NCBI RefSeq assembly: GCF_965284335.1
Contig: NZ_OZ260076.1
DNA from: Tabrizicola_A sp965284335
GTDB taxonomy: Bacteria; Pseudomonadota; Alphaproteobacteria; Rhodobacterales; Rhodobacteraceae
Reading direction: 5' to 3' (one strand)
Length of the DNA stretch: 64,000 nucleotides
A model generated the notes under the pieces. The model did not search any database. It had not been told where the DNA came from and saw only the letters and a list, made by a program, of their open reading frames with translations. Within the stretch, counting starts at the first letter, position 1. Each line of letters opens with the position of its first letter. The position numbers and the translations under genes were made by a program. This document shows positions 24,651 to 32,752 of the stretch, in pieces.

Positions 24651-27600
24651 ATGCCGACCAGCACGGAAACCGCGCTTGGTGCTGATGCGCCAAACTCTGC
24701 CGCCAGCCTGTTTCAGGTGGCGCTGGGCGGTTGGGCGCATGGCAGCATTTCCACCGCCGGGGACGCCGATTTCATCGCCGTCGATCTGGTGGCGGGGCAA
24801 AGCTACAGCTTTGCGATGGTCGGGATCGGCGCGGACGCCTTGCGCGACCCTTACTTGCGCCTTTACGGCCCGGATGGGGTGAGCGAACTTTTGGCCAATG
24901 ACAATGGCTTGGCCAATGGTCATGCGATCTTGCAGTTCACCGCCCCCACCAGCGGGCGCTATTTTTTGCAAGCCAGTGCCGTGGGAGGTTTGACCGGCAG
25001 TTACAGCGTGGCGGCCACGATTGGCGCGCTTGCAAATTTCGACGCCGCAATGGCTGCGGGCATTTTGGACAGCCATCTGAGTTGGTCACCCAGCCGCGGC
25101 GCGGGTGTCACGCTCAGCTATGGGTTTTCCGACACCATCAGGCACGATCTGCAGGGCTTTGCCCAGTTTACGCCCGAGCAGATGGAATTAACCCGCGCCA
25201 TTCTGGCCCAATTCGCCGATGTGGCGGGGATGAATTTTTTCGAGGTCAATCCCGGCGGCTATACCGATGCGGCGACGCTGCTTTATGGCAATTTCAGCGA
25301 CAGCGCGGCGGCGGATTTTGCAGGCAGCGGGCCGGGCGATGCGGCTTTTGGAGATCTGGCGGGGGATGTGTTTATCAACACCCACAGCTACACCCTGCCC
25401 GCTGAGACCCCCGGTTTTGGCACTCCGGATGCGCTGATGATGCTGCGGCTGATCGGGCAAAGCTTGGGGCTTACCGCGCCGGGGCTTTACGATGCCCCCG
25501 GCCCCCTTGGCTATGCCACCCATGCCGATTTTGTCCAAGACAGCGCGGCCTTTACCGTGATGAGCCCTTTTGGCGCGCAAGAGACCGGGGCCAGTCCGCT
25601 GATCCGGGACACGCTGGGCATTCATGACATCGCAGCACTTCAGCTTATTTACGGCGCGAATCTGACCACGCGGGCGGGCAATGACACCTATGGTTTTGGG
25701 GGTACGGCGGGGGCGGTTTATGATTTCGATCTGAATATTGACCCCATGGTCACCATCTGGGACGCCGGTGGCAGCGACACGCTGGATCTGTCGCGCTATA
25801 GCGGGGCGCAGAATGTCGATCTGACGCCGGGCAGCCTATCGAGCATTGGCGGCTATCAGGGCAATCTGGGGATCGCCTATGGCACGGTGATTGAGCATGC
25901 GATTGGCGGGCGCGGTGCGGATCAGATCATCGGCAATGATGCGGCCAATCTGTTGCGCGGCGGCGCGGGGCGGGACACGCTTTATGGCGGGGCGGGACAT
26001 GACACCTTGCAAGGCGGCAGCGGCAGCGACACGCTCTATGGTGGGGCGGGCAATGACCTTTTGCGCGGCGATGACAGCGCCCCCCCGGCCACGCCTCCGC
26101 CCAGCTTTGCCCTGATCACCACCAACGCCCCTTCGGGTGCAGTGGTGCAGGCCAGCGGGGTGGATCTCTTTCCGCTCCAATCCTTCACGCTCGAGCTTTT
26201 GTGGCAGCAGCAGTCCAGCACAGCCCCCGGCCCTGCCGCGCGCTTTGGCAATCTGGTGCTGCACCGCCACGCTGATGGCTCTGGTTCGATTGAATTCGAA
26301 GAGGCGGCGGTAGATCCGATCTTGTCAGGCATCCTGCCTGCGGCGCTGTTTGACGGCGATCTGCACCGCCTGACGCTGACCTATGATGATACCGATGGGC
26401 GGTTTGTGGTCTATCTGGATGGGGTGCGGGTGGCGGATCGGATGCTGATCCCGGGCACGCGCGGCCTGCCCCCCCAAGGCGATGTCAGTCTGGGCGATCA
26501 GGTGGGCTACGGCGATATCCGGCTGTTCGATTATGTCCGTTCGGCGCAAGAGGTCTGGGACACCGCTTGGATCTCGCTTCCCAACCCGGGTGGCACTGGC
26601 GGGCTTTTGCAAAACTGGCAGGCGGCGGGGGGTGCGGGCATGACAAACGCCCTGCCCGCGATGCCGGATTTGTTGGCCTCGGGCGCAGTGGGAACAGCCA
26701 GCGCGTCCTTTGAGACTGTGAATACCGGGAACTATATGGCCGGGGGCGCGGGGAATGACACCTATGAGGTCTATCACTCGGGCGACCGGGTGATCGAGGC
26801 CGCAGGCGGTGGAAGTGATAGGATCGACGCCTACGCCAACCACACGCTCTTTGCAGGGTCTGAGGTGGAGGCGATCTATGCCATGGGCAGCGCCGGGCGG
26901 GTGTTGACGGGCAATGCGCTGGCCAACCGCTTCATCAGCAATGCCGCCCATGCCGATACGCTGGCAGGTGGCGCGGGGAATGACACCTATGTGGTTTATC
27001 ACGTCGCCGACCGGGTGATTGAGACCGCAGGCGGTGGGAGTGATCGGATCGACGCCTACGCCAACCACACTCTCTTTGCCGGGTCTGAGGTGGAGGCGAT
27101 CCACGCCATGGGCAGCGCCGGGCGGGTTTTGACGGGCAATACGCTCGCCAACCGTTTCATCAGCAATGCCGCCCATGCTGATACGCTGACAGGTGGTGCG
27201 GGCAATGACACCTATGTGGTTTACAATGCTGGTGATCGGGTGATCGAGGCCGCAGGCGGTGGCACGGACCGCATCGACGCCTATGCCAACCACACGCTCT
27301 TTGCTGGGTCCGAAGTTGAGGCGATCCACGCCATGGGCAGCGCCGGGCGGGTTTTGACGGGCAACGCTCTCGCCAACCGTTTCATCAGCAATACCGCCCA
27401 TGCCGATACGCTGGCAGGTGGCGCGGGCAATGACACCTATGTGGTTTATCACGCGGGCGACCGGGTGATCGAGGCCGCAGGCGGTGGCACGGACCGCATC
27501 GACGCCTATGCCAACCACACGCTCTTTGCTGGGTCCGAAGTTGAGGCGATCTACGCCATGGGCAGCGCCGGGCGGGTTTTGACGGGCAATACGCTCGCCA

Positions 27601-28886
27601 ACCGTTTCATCAGCAATGCCGCCCATGCTGATACGCTGACAGGTGGTGCGGGCAATGACACCTATGTGGTTTACAATGCTGGTGATCGGGTGATCGAGGC
27701 CGCAGGCGGTGGGAGTGATCGCATCGACGCCTATGCCAACCACACGCTCTTTGCTGGGTCCGAGGTTGAGGCGATTTACGCCATGGGCAGCGCGGGACGG
27801 GTTTTGACGGGCAATACGCTCGCCAACCGCTTCATCAGCAATGCCGCCCATGCTGATACGCTGACAGGTGGTGCGGGCAATGACACCTATGTGGTCTATC
27901 ACGCGGGCGACCGGGTGGTTGAGGCCGCAGGCGGTGGAAGTGATCGGATCGACGCTTATGCCAACCACACGCTCTTTGCCGGGTCCGAGGTGGAGGCGAT
28001 TTACGCTATGGGCAGCGCGGGGCGGGTTTTGACGGGCAATGCGCTGGCCAACCGCTTCATCAGCAATGCGGCATATGCTGATACGCTGGCAGGTGGCGCA
28101 GGGAATGACACCTATGTGGTTTATAACTCGGGTGATCGGGTGATTGAGGCTGCTGGCGGAGGCACGGACCGCATCGACGCTTATGCCAACCACACGCTCT
28201 TTGCCGGGTCCGACGTAGAGACGATCCACGCCATGGGTAGCGCCGGGCGGGTTTTGACGGGCAATGCGCTCGCCAACCGCTTCATCAGCAATGCGGCATA
28301 TGCCGATACGCTGGCAGGTGGCGCGGGGAATGACACCTATTATCTGCGCAACAGCGCGGATCGCGTGATCGAGGCCTCGGCAGCGGGGCGGGATGTGATT
28401 TATACAAATGTGCATTACCGTTTGGCCGCTGGTATGTCGGTCGAACAAATCCGGGCCGAGGGCACTGCGGCGCTGCGGTTGATTGGCAATGAGCTGTCCA
28501 ACCAGATCTATGGCAACGCCGGGCGCAATGTGCTGGAGGGCGGTCGCGGGTTTGATCGGCTTTATGGCGGGGCCGACAGCGTGGCGGATCGGTTTGTGTT
28601 CCGCACGACATCGGACAGCGCTGTTGGGACGCGCCGCGATGTGGTGCATCAATTTCAAAGCGGCATCGACAAGATTGATCTGCGCCCGATAGATGCCAAT
28701 CTGAACCGCACGGGCAATCAGGCGTTCACATACAGCGACGACGGGCCAGAGGCCTTTGGGATTTGGGCGGTGCGCTCGACCAAGGGCTTGATCTTGCGCA
28801 TGGACAACACCGGCGATGCCCGCGCCAACAGTGAGATTTTGCTGTCGGGCGTGGCATCGGTGCAGATCGGGGATTTTCTGTTGTAG
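24651..28886 (+). CDS. Large RTX exoprotein with degenerate serralysin domain and LamG-like domain
   Basis: A 1411-residue protein with no Sec signal. Order: PPC-like beta domain (about 15-125); serralysin (M10B) fold (about 135-345); RTX nonapeptides (about 420-475); LamG/concanavalin-like domain (about 485-640); seven near-identical 75-residue modules (about 698-1222), each starting GGAGNDTY; one diverged module; and a serralysin C-terminal calcium domain (about 1285-1411). At the place of the HExxHxxGxxH zinc site the protein reads RLIGQSLGLTA (residues 266-276), so all three His and the catalytic Glu are gone. The Met-turn (TVMSPF) has lost the Tyr. It is therefore not expected to be a protease and may be an adhesin or surface-layer protein exported by type I secretion. 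AAAGG lies before the ATG. Confidence 0.85.
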   Translation: MPTSTETALGADAPNSAASLFQVALGGWAHGSISTAGDADFIAVDLVAGQSYSFAMVGIGADALRDPYLRLYGPDGVSELLANDNGLANGHAILQFTAPTSGRYFLQASAVGGLTGSYSVAATIGALANFDAAMAAGILDSHLSWSPSRGAGVTLSYGFSDTIRHDLQGFAQFTPEQMELTRAILAQFADVAGMNFFEVNPGGYTDAATLLYGNFSDSAAADFAGSGPGDAAFGDLAGDVFINTHSYTLPAETPGFGTPDALMMLRLIGQSLGLTAPGLYDAPGPLGYATHADFVQDSAAFTVMSPFGAQETGASPLIRDTLGIHDIAALQLIYGANLTTRAGNDTYGFGGTAGAVYDFDLNIDPMVTIWDAGGSDTLDLSRYSGAQNVDLTPGSLSSIGGYQGNLGIAYGTVIEHAIGGRGADQIIGNDAANLLRGGAGRDTLYGGAGHDTLQGGSGSDTLYGGAGNDLLRGDDSAPPATPPPSFALITTNAPSGAVVQASGVDLFPLQSFTLELLWQQQSSTAPGPAARFGNLVLHRHADGSGSIEFEEAAVDPILSGILPAALFDGDLHRLTLTYDDTDGRFVVYLDGVRVADRMLIPGTRGLPPQGDVSLGDQVGYGDIRLFDYVRSAQEVWDTAWISLPNPGGTGGLLQNWQAAGGAGMTNALPAMPDLLASGAVGTASASFETVNTGNYMAGGAGNDTYEVYHSGDRVIEAAGGGSDRIDAYANHTLFAGSEVEAIYAMGSAGRVLTGNALANRFISNAAHADTLAGGAGNDTYVVYHVADRVIETAGGGSDRIDAYANHTLFAGSEVEAIHAMGSAGRVLTGNTLANRFISNAAHADTLTGGAGNDTYVVYNAGDRVIEAAGGGTDRIDAYANHTLFAGSEVEAIHAMGSAGRVLTGNALANRFISNTAHADTLAGGAGNDTYVVYHAGDRVIEAAGGGTDRIDAYANHTLFAGSEVEAIYAMGSAGRVLTGNTLANRFISNAAHADTLTGGAGNDTYVVYNAGDRVIEAAGGGSDRIDAYANHTLFAGSEVEAIYAMGSAGRVLTGNTLANRFISNAAHADTLTGGAGNDTYVVYHAGDRVVEAAGGGSDRIDAYANHTLFAGSEVEAIYAMGSAGRVLTGNALANRFISNAAYADTLAGGAGNDTYVVYNSGDRVIEAAGGGTDRIDAYANHTLFAGSDVETIHAMGSAGRVLTGNALANRFISNAAYADTLAGGAGNDTYYLRNSADRVIEASAAGRDVIYTNVHYRLAAGMSVEQIRAEGTAALRLIGNELSNQIYGNAGRNVLEGGRGFDRLYGGADSVADRFVFRTTSDSAVGTRRDVVHQFQSGIDKIDLRPIDANLNRTGNQAFTYSDDGPEAFGIWAVRSTKGLILRMDNTGDARANSEILLSGVASVQIGDFLL
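26742..28316 (+). repeat. Seven tandem 225-bp repeats inside the RTX gene
   Basis: Units start at 26742, 26967, 27192, 27417, 27642, 27867 and 28092, with an exact 225-bp period. They encode 75 residues that differ at only a few sites. A diverged eighth unit begins at 28317. The near identity at DNA level points to recent expansion or gene conversion. Confidence 0.95.
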
Positions 28887-28924
28887 CCTGGCGGCGATGT
28901 TGCGGGGTTAGGGCCTGTGGACAA

Positions 28925-29311
28925 TCAACGTGACGCGATGAGGGTAGCGGCAAGGTTCCAGTTGGCGGCATAGCTGCAGTCTGTCTTGTCGTAACGCGTC
29001 GCGATGCCCCTGAATTCCTTGATTTTCGCAAAGTAGTTCTCGATCAGGTGCCGCCATCTGTAGGCGTTGGCATCATAGTCGCGCTGCTGCTTGCGGTTGG
29101 CTTTTGGCGGAATGACTGCAGTTGCGCCCCGCACATCGAGTTCTTCAAGCAACCAATTCGCATCGAACGCCTTGTCTGCCAGTAGCGCTCCGAAGGACAC
29201 GCCTCGGATCAAGGGTGCTACACCCTTCATGTCATGGGCCTGACCCGGCAGCAGCATGAAGCGCATGAGATTGCCAAGCGCATCGACGAGGGCCACGATC
29301 TTGGTCGTCAA
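28925..29311 (-). CDS. IS5-family transposase, C-terminal frame (copy 2)
   Basis: Same 128-residue product as in copy 1, with the second Asp and the Glu of the DDE triad. Confidence 0.9.
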   Translation of the reverse strand: MTTKIVALVDALGNLMRFMLLPGQAHDMKGVAPLIRGVSFGALLADKAFDANWLLEELDVRGATAVIPPKANRKQQRDYDANAYRWRHLIENYFAKIKEFRGIATRYDKTDCSYAANWNLAATLIASR

Positions 29312-29682
29312 ACCGCCGCGAGAGCGGCCGATGGCCTGAGCCTGAGTCCCCCTTTTGCGCCGCTCGCCTTCTGGTGAACCTGAACGATGGTACCGTCGAT
29401 GAGGGCATATTCAAGGTCGGGGTCACCACTCATCGCATTGAAAAGACGCTCGAAAACACCCGATTTGGCCCATCTGCGGAAGCGTCGAAATTGGCTGTTC
29501 CACTTACCGAAACCAGACGGCAGATCACGCCAAGGCGACCCCGTCCGGACACGCCAGAAGACCGCTTCCAGAAACAGACGGTTGTCCTTCGCCGTGACCC
29601 CCGCATTACTGGCCTTGCCTGGCAGATGCTCTTCAAGCCGCTTCCAAAAGGCATCTGTCACCACGAACCGCTGATCGTTCAT
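29308..29682 (-). CDS. IS5-family transposase, N-terminal frame (copy 2)
   Basis: Same 124-residue product as in copy 1, with the first catalytic Asp; expected to be joined to the second frame by a -1 shift. Confidence 0.92.
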   Translation of the reverse strand: MNDQRFVVTDAFWKRLEEHLPGKASNAGVTAKDNRLFLEAVFWRVRTGSPWRDLPSGFGKWNSQFRRFRRWAKSGVFERLFNAMSGDPDLEYALIDGTIVQVHQKASGAKGGLRLRPSAALAAV

Positions 29683-29750
29683 TCAAACCTCCACTTTGGA
29701 AGCTTGAATCAGAAATCAGCCAAAATGGGAATCCTGATTGTCCACAGGGC

Positions 29751-30308
29751 CTAGTAAAACCCGACCTCGCGCACCGAAATATCCGCGGCATGATCGCGGC
29801 CAAAGGCAACGATCCCGACCGATGTCAAACCATCAGGCTTGGGGTGTTTTCCGATCAAACGCCCTGACGGGGCGAAGCGGTCAAAGGGCAGGCGAACCTC
29901 TACCCAATCGGGGGTGACCATAAATCCGGCTTGGAAATACTGCCAAGGCAGCAGCGTGGAATGGGTGCGCAGATGGGCGAAATAGCGTGTGTCATTGCCG
30001 CGCACCACCAGTCGCAGGCCTTTCGCGCCTGCGGGGGGCGGGCTGTCAAGATCAAGGCGCATCTGAATGAAGCCGCCGTTGTTTGCGGTGCTGACCTGCC
30101 CGGTCAACCGCGCATGAGCGCGCCCCTCTTCGGTTTCAAACCGCAACTGCCCGGTTGACACACCGCCCATCACCGTATCGGCCAAAAAGCGCCAGCGGGT
30201 TTCAGGCTGCACGGAAAAATCCTCGACCATCATGGATTGCGCGGCGGCAGGCAACGGGGTGAGCCCGCCCCATGCGAGGGCCAGCGCCATCGCCAAAATC
30301 TTTCGCAT
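29751..30308 (-). CDS. CIA30 family protein
   Basis: A 185-residue exported protein: signal peptide about 1-23 (ending PLPAAAQS), then a CIA30 (NDUFAF1-like) beta-sandwich with VEDF, RWRFLADTVMGGVSTG and the end SVGIVAFGRDHAADISVREVGFY. In mitochondria the family helps to assemble respiratory complex I; the function of these periplasmic bacterial versions is not established. It is downstream of the GPH-family transporter with a 12-bp gap, so the two share a transcript. The stop codon lies across an IS5 insertion without changing the protein. Confidence 0.85.
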   Translation of the reverse strand: MRKILAMALALAWGGLTPLPAAAQSMMVEDFSVQPETRWRFLADTVMGGVSTGQLRFETEEGRAHARLTGQVSTANNGGFIQMRLDLDSPPPAGAKGLRLVVRGNDTRYFAHLRTHSTLLPWQYFQAGFMVTPDWVEVRLPFDRFAPSGRLIGKHPKPDGLTSVGIVAFGRDHAADISVREVGFY

Positions 30309-30320
30309 CAGACTGCCCTT

Positions 30321-31562
30321 TCACGTCGCCTTGCCCCTACCTTCCAGATGCGCATCGGGCAGTCGCAGCACAAGGGCCAAGGCCGCGAGTTTCAGCACCG
30401 ATGGCAGCACCGCATAGGCCATGGTCAGTGTTGACAGCGCCTGATCGCTGTTGACCTGCCCCGGCACAAAGCCGCGCCATTCCAAAACCGGCATCACCAT
30501 AAAGGCCGCCAGTGCCAAGCCCAATTTGCCCGCAAAGGTCCAGATCCCAAAGGCCAGCGAGGCCTGCAACCCCGCCTTGGTCAGCGCCACCGAAAACATT
30601 GCGGGCAAGAGCAGCATCTCGGCCCCAAGGGCGGCACCTGCGGCGAGACAGATCACCGCAAAGCCCAAAAGATCACCCGGTCCCAAAAGGGCGGCCCAGA
30701 CAAAACCCGCAATCGACAGGGGCATTGAGATGAGAAGCGTGCGTTTGGCCCCAAGTTTTTGGCTGACCTTGGTCCATAAGGGCACGCTAAGCCCGGCGCT
30801 GAGGAAAAACAGCATGAGGAGTGGCCCAGCCATGCCAGCCAGTTGCAACCCGTCTTCGACGAAGAACAAAAACAGCGTCGAGGTGATGGCCACGGGCAGG
30901 CTGTTGACCAAAGCCAGTGCCAAAAGCCGCATGGCCCCGGCTTGGCCAAGCCCCGCCAAAGACGGCGGCGCGCCAAGGATCACCGGGCGGGCCCAGAGCG
31001 GGGCCGATATGATGGCGGTGACCAGCGCCACCAGGGCCAAAAACACCCCAAAGGCCGGATAGCCCAAGCCCCCTGCCCCCAAGGCCACAAAGATCGCAGG
31101 CGCTACCGCCGCCACGATCACACCAGCCAGACTGCCGCCCTCACGATAGGCAGCCAGCCGCACCAGCTCGGCCGGATCTTGGCGCAGGGCCAAGGTGGCG
31201 CTGCGGCCATAAAGCAAAATCGCCCCAAGGCTATAGGCGGTGAACAAGACCACCAGCACGGCGATCAACTGCCACACCATATATGGTCCGGGTTGCAGGA
31301 AAAAAAGCGCGGGAAACCCAATCCCCAAGCCCGCCGCCGCCGCCAAAGCAAAGCCGCGCTGTGCGCCGGGAAAGCGGTCAATCGCCCAGCCGATCAGCGG
31401 ATCTTGCACCAGATCGACCACCCGGATCAGCAAAAGGATAGCGCCAACCGTGCCCAGCCCCAGCCCAAGATTGATCGAGGCGAATTGCGGCAAGTGGATA
31501 TAAAGCGGGATCCCCGCCGCCGCCAGCATCAGGGCATAAAGGCTGACCCTTGGGTAATGCAT
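30321..31562 (-). CDS. MFS transporter, GPH (glycoside-pentoside-hexuronide) type
   Basis: A 413-residue membrane protein with about 12 hydrophobic segments, of the MFS_2/GPH:cation symporter family. Recognisable are VVDLVQDPLIGWAIDR (the conserved D-x-x-x-D-P motif near residue 50) and the symmetric SQKLGAKRTLLISMPLSIAG loop between helices 8 and 9. It would import a sugar or similar solute with a cation; the substrate is unknown. ATG 31562 is preceded by an AGGGGG sequence; an ATG at 31610 would add a basic tail. It is the first gene of a two-gene operon with CIA30. Confidence 0.85.
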   Translation of the reverse strand: MHYPRVSLYALMLAAAGIPLYIHLPQFASINLGLGLGTVGAILLLIRVVDLVQDPLIGWAIDRFPGAQRGFALAAAAGLGIGFPALFFLQPGPYMVWQLIAVLVVLFTAYSLGAILLYGRSATLALRQDPAELVRLAAYREGGSLAGVIVAAVAPAIFVALGAGGLGYPAFGVFLALVALVTAIISAPLWARPVILGAPPSLAGLGQAGAMRLLALALVNSLPVAITSTLFLFFVEDGLQLAGMAGPLLMLFFLSAGLSVPLWTKVSQKLGAKRTLLISMPLSIAGFVWAALLGPGDLLGFAVICLAAGAALGAEMLLLPAMFSVALTKAGLQASLAFGIWTFAGKLGLALAAFMVMPVLEWRGFVPGQVNSDQALSTLTMAYAVLPSVLKLAALALVLRLPDAHLEGRGKAT

Positions 31563-31695
31563 TCCGCCCCCTTTTGCCGACCGCCGCACGATCTGGCCCA
31601 TCTGCGCCACGATCTAGAAGCGCTTTGTCAGCATACGCCCAAACCGGCCCGGCAGATCAATCTGCAGGGTGCTGCGTGCGTTATGCGATGAAAAG

Positions 31696-31741
31696 ATGGT
31701 GCCCCCAGCAGGACTTGAACCCGCGACCCCCTGATTACAAA
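31696..31741. repeat. attL: 3' part of tRNA-Thr, 46-bp direct repeat
   Basis: Identical over 46 bp to 39677-39722, the 3' half of the intact tRNA-Thr gene from the anticodon loop to the CCA end. Here it is only a fragment, with no 5' half. This is the displaced 3' end left by an integration event. Confidence 0.88.
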
Positions 31742-31810
31742 CTGAAACCACTTTGTTTATAATCATTGACTTACGAGGATGTTTATAAGACAAGTTTATA
31801 ACTTTTCTAG

Positions 31811-31885
31811 ATGGACCCTCTGATGACAGACCTCCCGAAAGCGATCAACCTTTACAAAGGATTATCCATCTACCGGGTCGCGAAC
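31811..31885 (+). pseudogene. 5' stub of a tyrosine integrase gene
   Basis: From ATG 31811 (or 31823) 21-25 codons are open: MTDLPKAINLYKGLSIYRVAN in the second reading. The KLYKGLSIYRV type of start is characteristic of the N terminus of phage/island tyrosine integrases. The frame is cut at 31886 by the left end of an IS21 element, which adds a Cys codon and a stop. The position next to the attachment site and the direction into the island fit an integrase. The rest of the gene is not present on the other side of the IS. The 70 bp before it (31742-31810) is A/T-rich and may hold integrase arm sites. Confidence 0.55.
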
Positions 31886-31957
31886 TGTTGATTTTCACCC
31901 AGAACTGAGCCGGTTTTTTCACCGAGAAGTGAGCCACCTCTGATTATGGATTTCGGT

Positions 31958-32752
31958 TCATGCCGGGGTCAAGTGCGGGTTTGTCTCCTTCTTTTTTCGG
32001 GCTGCGGCGGCTGAGCTTGCCTTGAAGCGGAAGCTGTCGTTTCCGGTTTCAAGGATGTGGCAGCGGTGGGTGAGGCGGTCGAGCAGCGCGGTGGTCATCT
32101 TTGCGTCGCCGAAGACCGTGGCCCATTCGCTGAAGCTAAGGTTCGTGGTTATGACGACGCTGGTGCGTTCGTAGAGCTTGCTCAAGAGGTGGAACAGCAG
32201 GGCCCCGCCCGATGCACTGAAGGGCAGATAGCCAAGTTCATCCAGGATCACGAGGTCGAGCTTGGTCAGGCCTTCGGCGATTTGCCCGGCCTTTCCCTTG
32301 GCTTTTTCCTGTTCAAGGGCGTTGACCAGTTCGATGGTGGAGAAGAAGCGAACCTTCCTGCGGTGATGTTCGATGGCCTGGATGCCGAGGGCGGTGGCAA
32401 CATGGGTTTTGCCGGTTCCTGGACCACCGATCAGGACCACGTTCTGGGCACTCTCCATGAACTCGCAGCGGTGCAGTGTCCGCACGGTGGCTTCGTTGAT
32501 CTCGCTGGCGGCAAAGTCGAAGCCTGTCAGGTCCTTGTAGGCCGGGAACCGTGCGGACTTCATGTGATAGGCAATCGATCTGACTTCACGCTCCGCCAAT
32601 TCGGCTTTGAGGAGTTGCGACAGCATCGGGATGGTGGCTTCAAAGGCCGGTGCGCCCTGCTCGATCAGATCGGTCACGGCTTGGGCCATGCCATACATTT
32701 TGAGGCTGCGCAGCATGATGACCACGGCGCCGGCGGCTGGATCATGACGCAT
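31958..32752 (-). CDS. istB: IS21 helper ATPase IstB
   Basis: A 264-residue AAA+ ATPase that assembles with DNA and directs the transposase. Walker A GGPGTGKTHVA is at about residues 107-117, Walker B LVILDELGYLPF at about 170. The start at 32752 overlaps the end of istA by 11 bases, the usual coupled arrangement. Confidence 0.95.
   Translation of the reverse strand: MRHDPAAGAVVIMLRSLKMYGMAQAVTDLIEQGAPAFEATIPMLSQLLKAELAEREVRSIAYHMKSARFPAYKDLTGFDFAASEINEATVRTLHRCEFMESAQNVVLIGGPGTGKTHVATALGIQAIEHHRRKVRFFSTIELVNALEQEKAKGKAGQIAEGLTKLDLVILDELGYLPFSASGGALLFHLLSKLYERTSVVITTNLSFSEWATVFGDAKMTTALLDRLTHRCHILETGNDSFRFKASSAAAARKKKETNPHLTPA

Larger units (their letters stand above)
28911..29751 (-). mobile_element. 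IS5-family insertion sequence, copy 2 (inverted)
   Basis: The same 841-bp element as copy 1, in the opposite direction, flanked by TA (28909-28910 and 29752-29753). It sits between the convergent RTX and CIA30 genes. The insertion is inside the CIA30 stop codon: the stop read TAA before and now reads TAG, with its last base supplied by the IS. Confidence 0.95.

Noticed and set aside
26742..28316. A CRISPR-like array
   Set aside because: Units are 225 bp, directly adjacent without spacers and translate in frame as calcium-binding-type modules.
26325..28658. A 777-codon open frame on the minus strand across the RTX repeats
   Set aside because: It is the mirror of the repeat-bearing RTX gene; the repeat period makes any stop-free frame recur. 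The plus-strand frame has the domains and the Shine-Dalgarno.
22998..29751. A composite transposon made of IS5 copies 1 and 2 carrying the TetR and RTX genes
   Set aside because: Each copy has its own TA duplication, and removing copy 2 restores a normal stop of the CIA30 gene next to the RTX gene. The segment therefore looks native.
31696..31741. A second tRNA-Thr gene
   Set aside because: Only the 3' half is present; D-arm and 5' acceptor strand are missing. It is the attachment-site copy.
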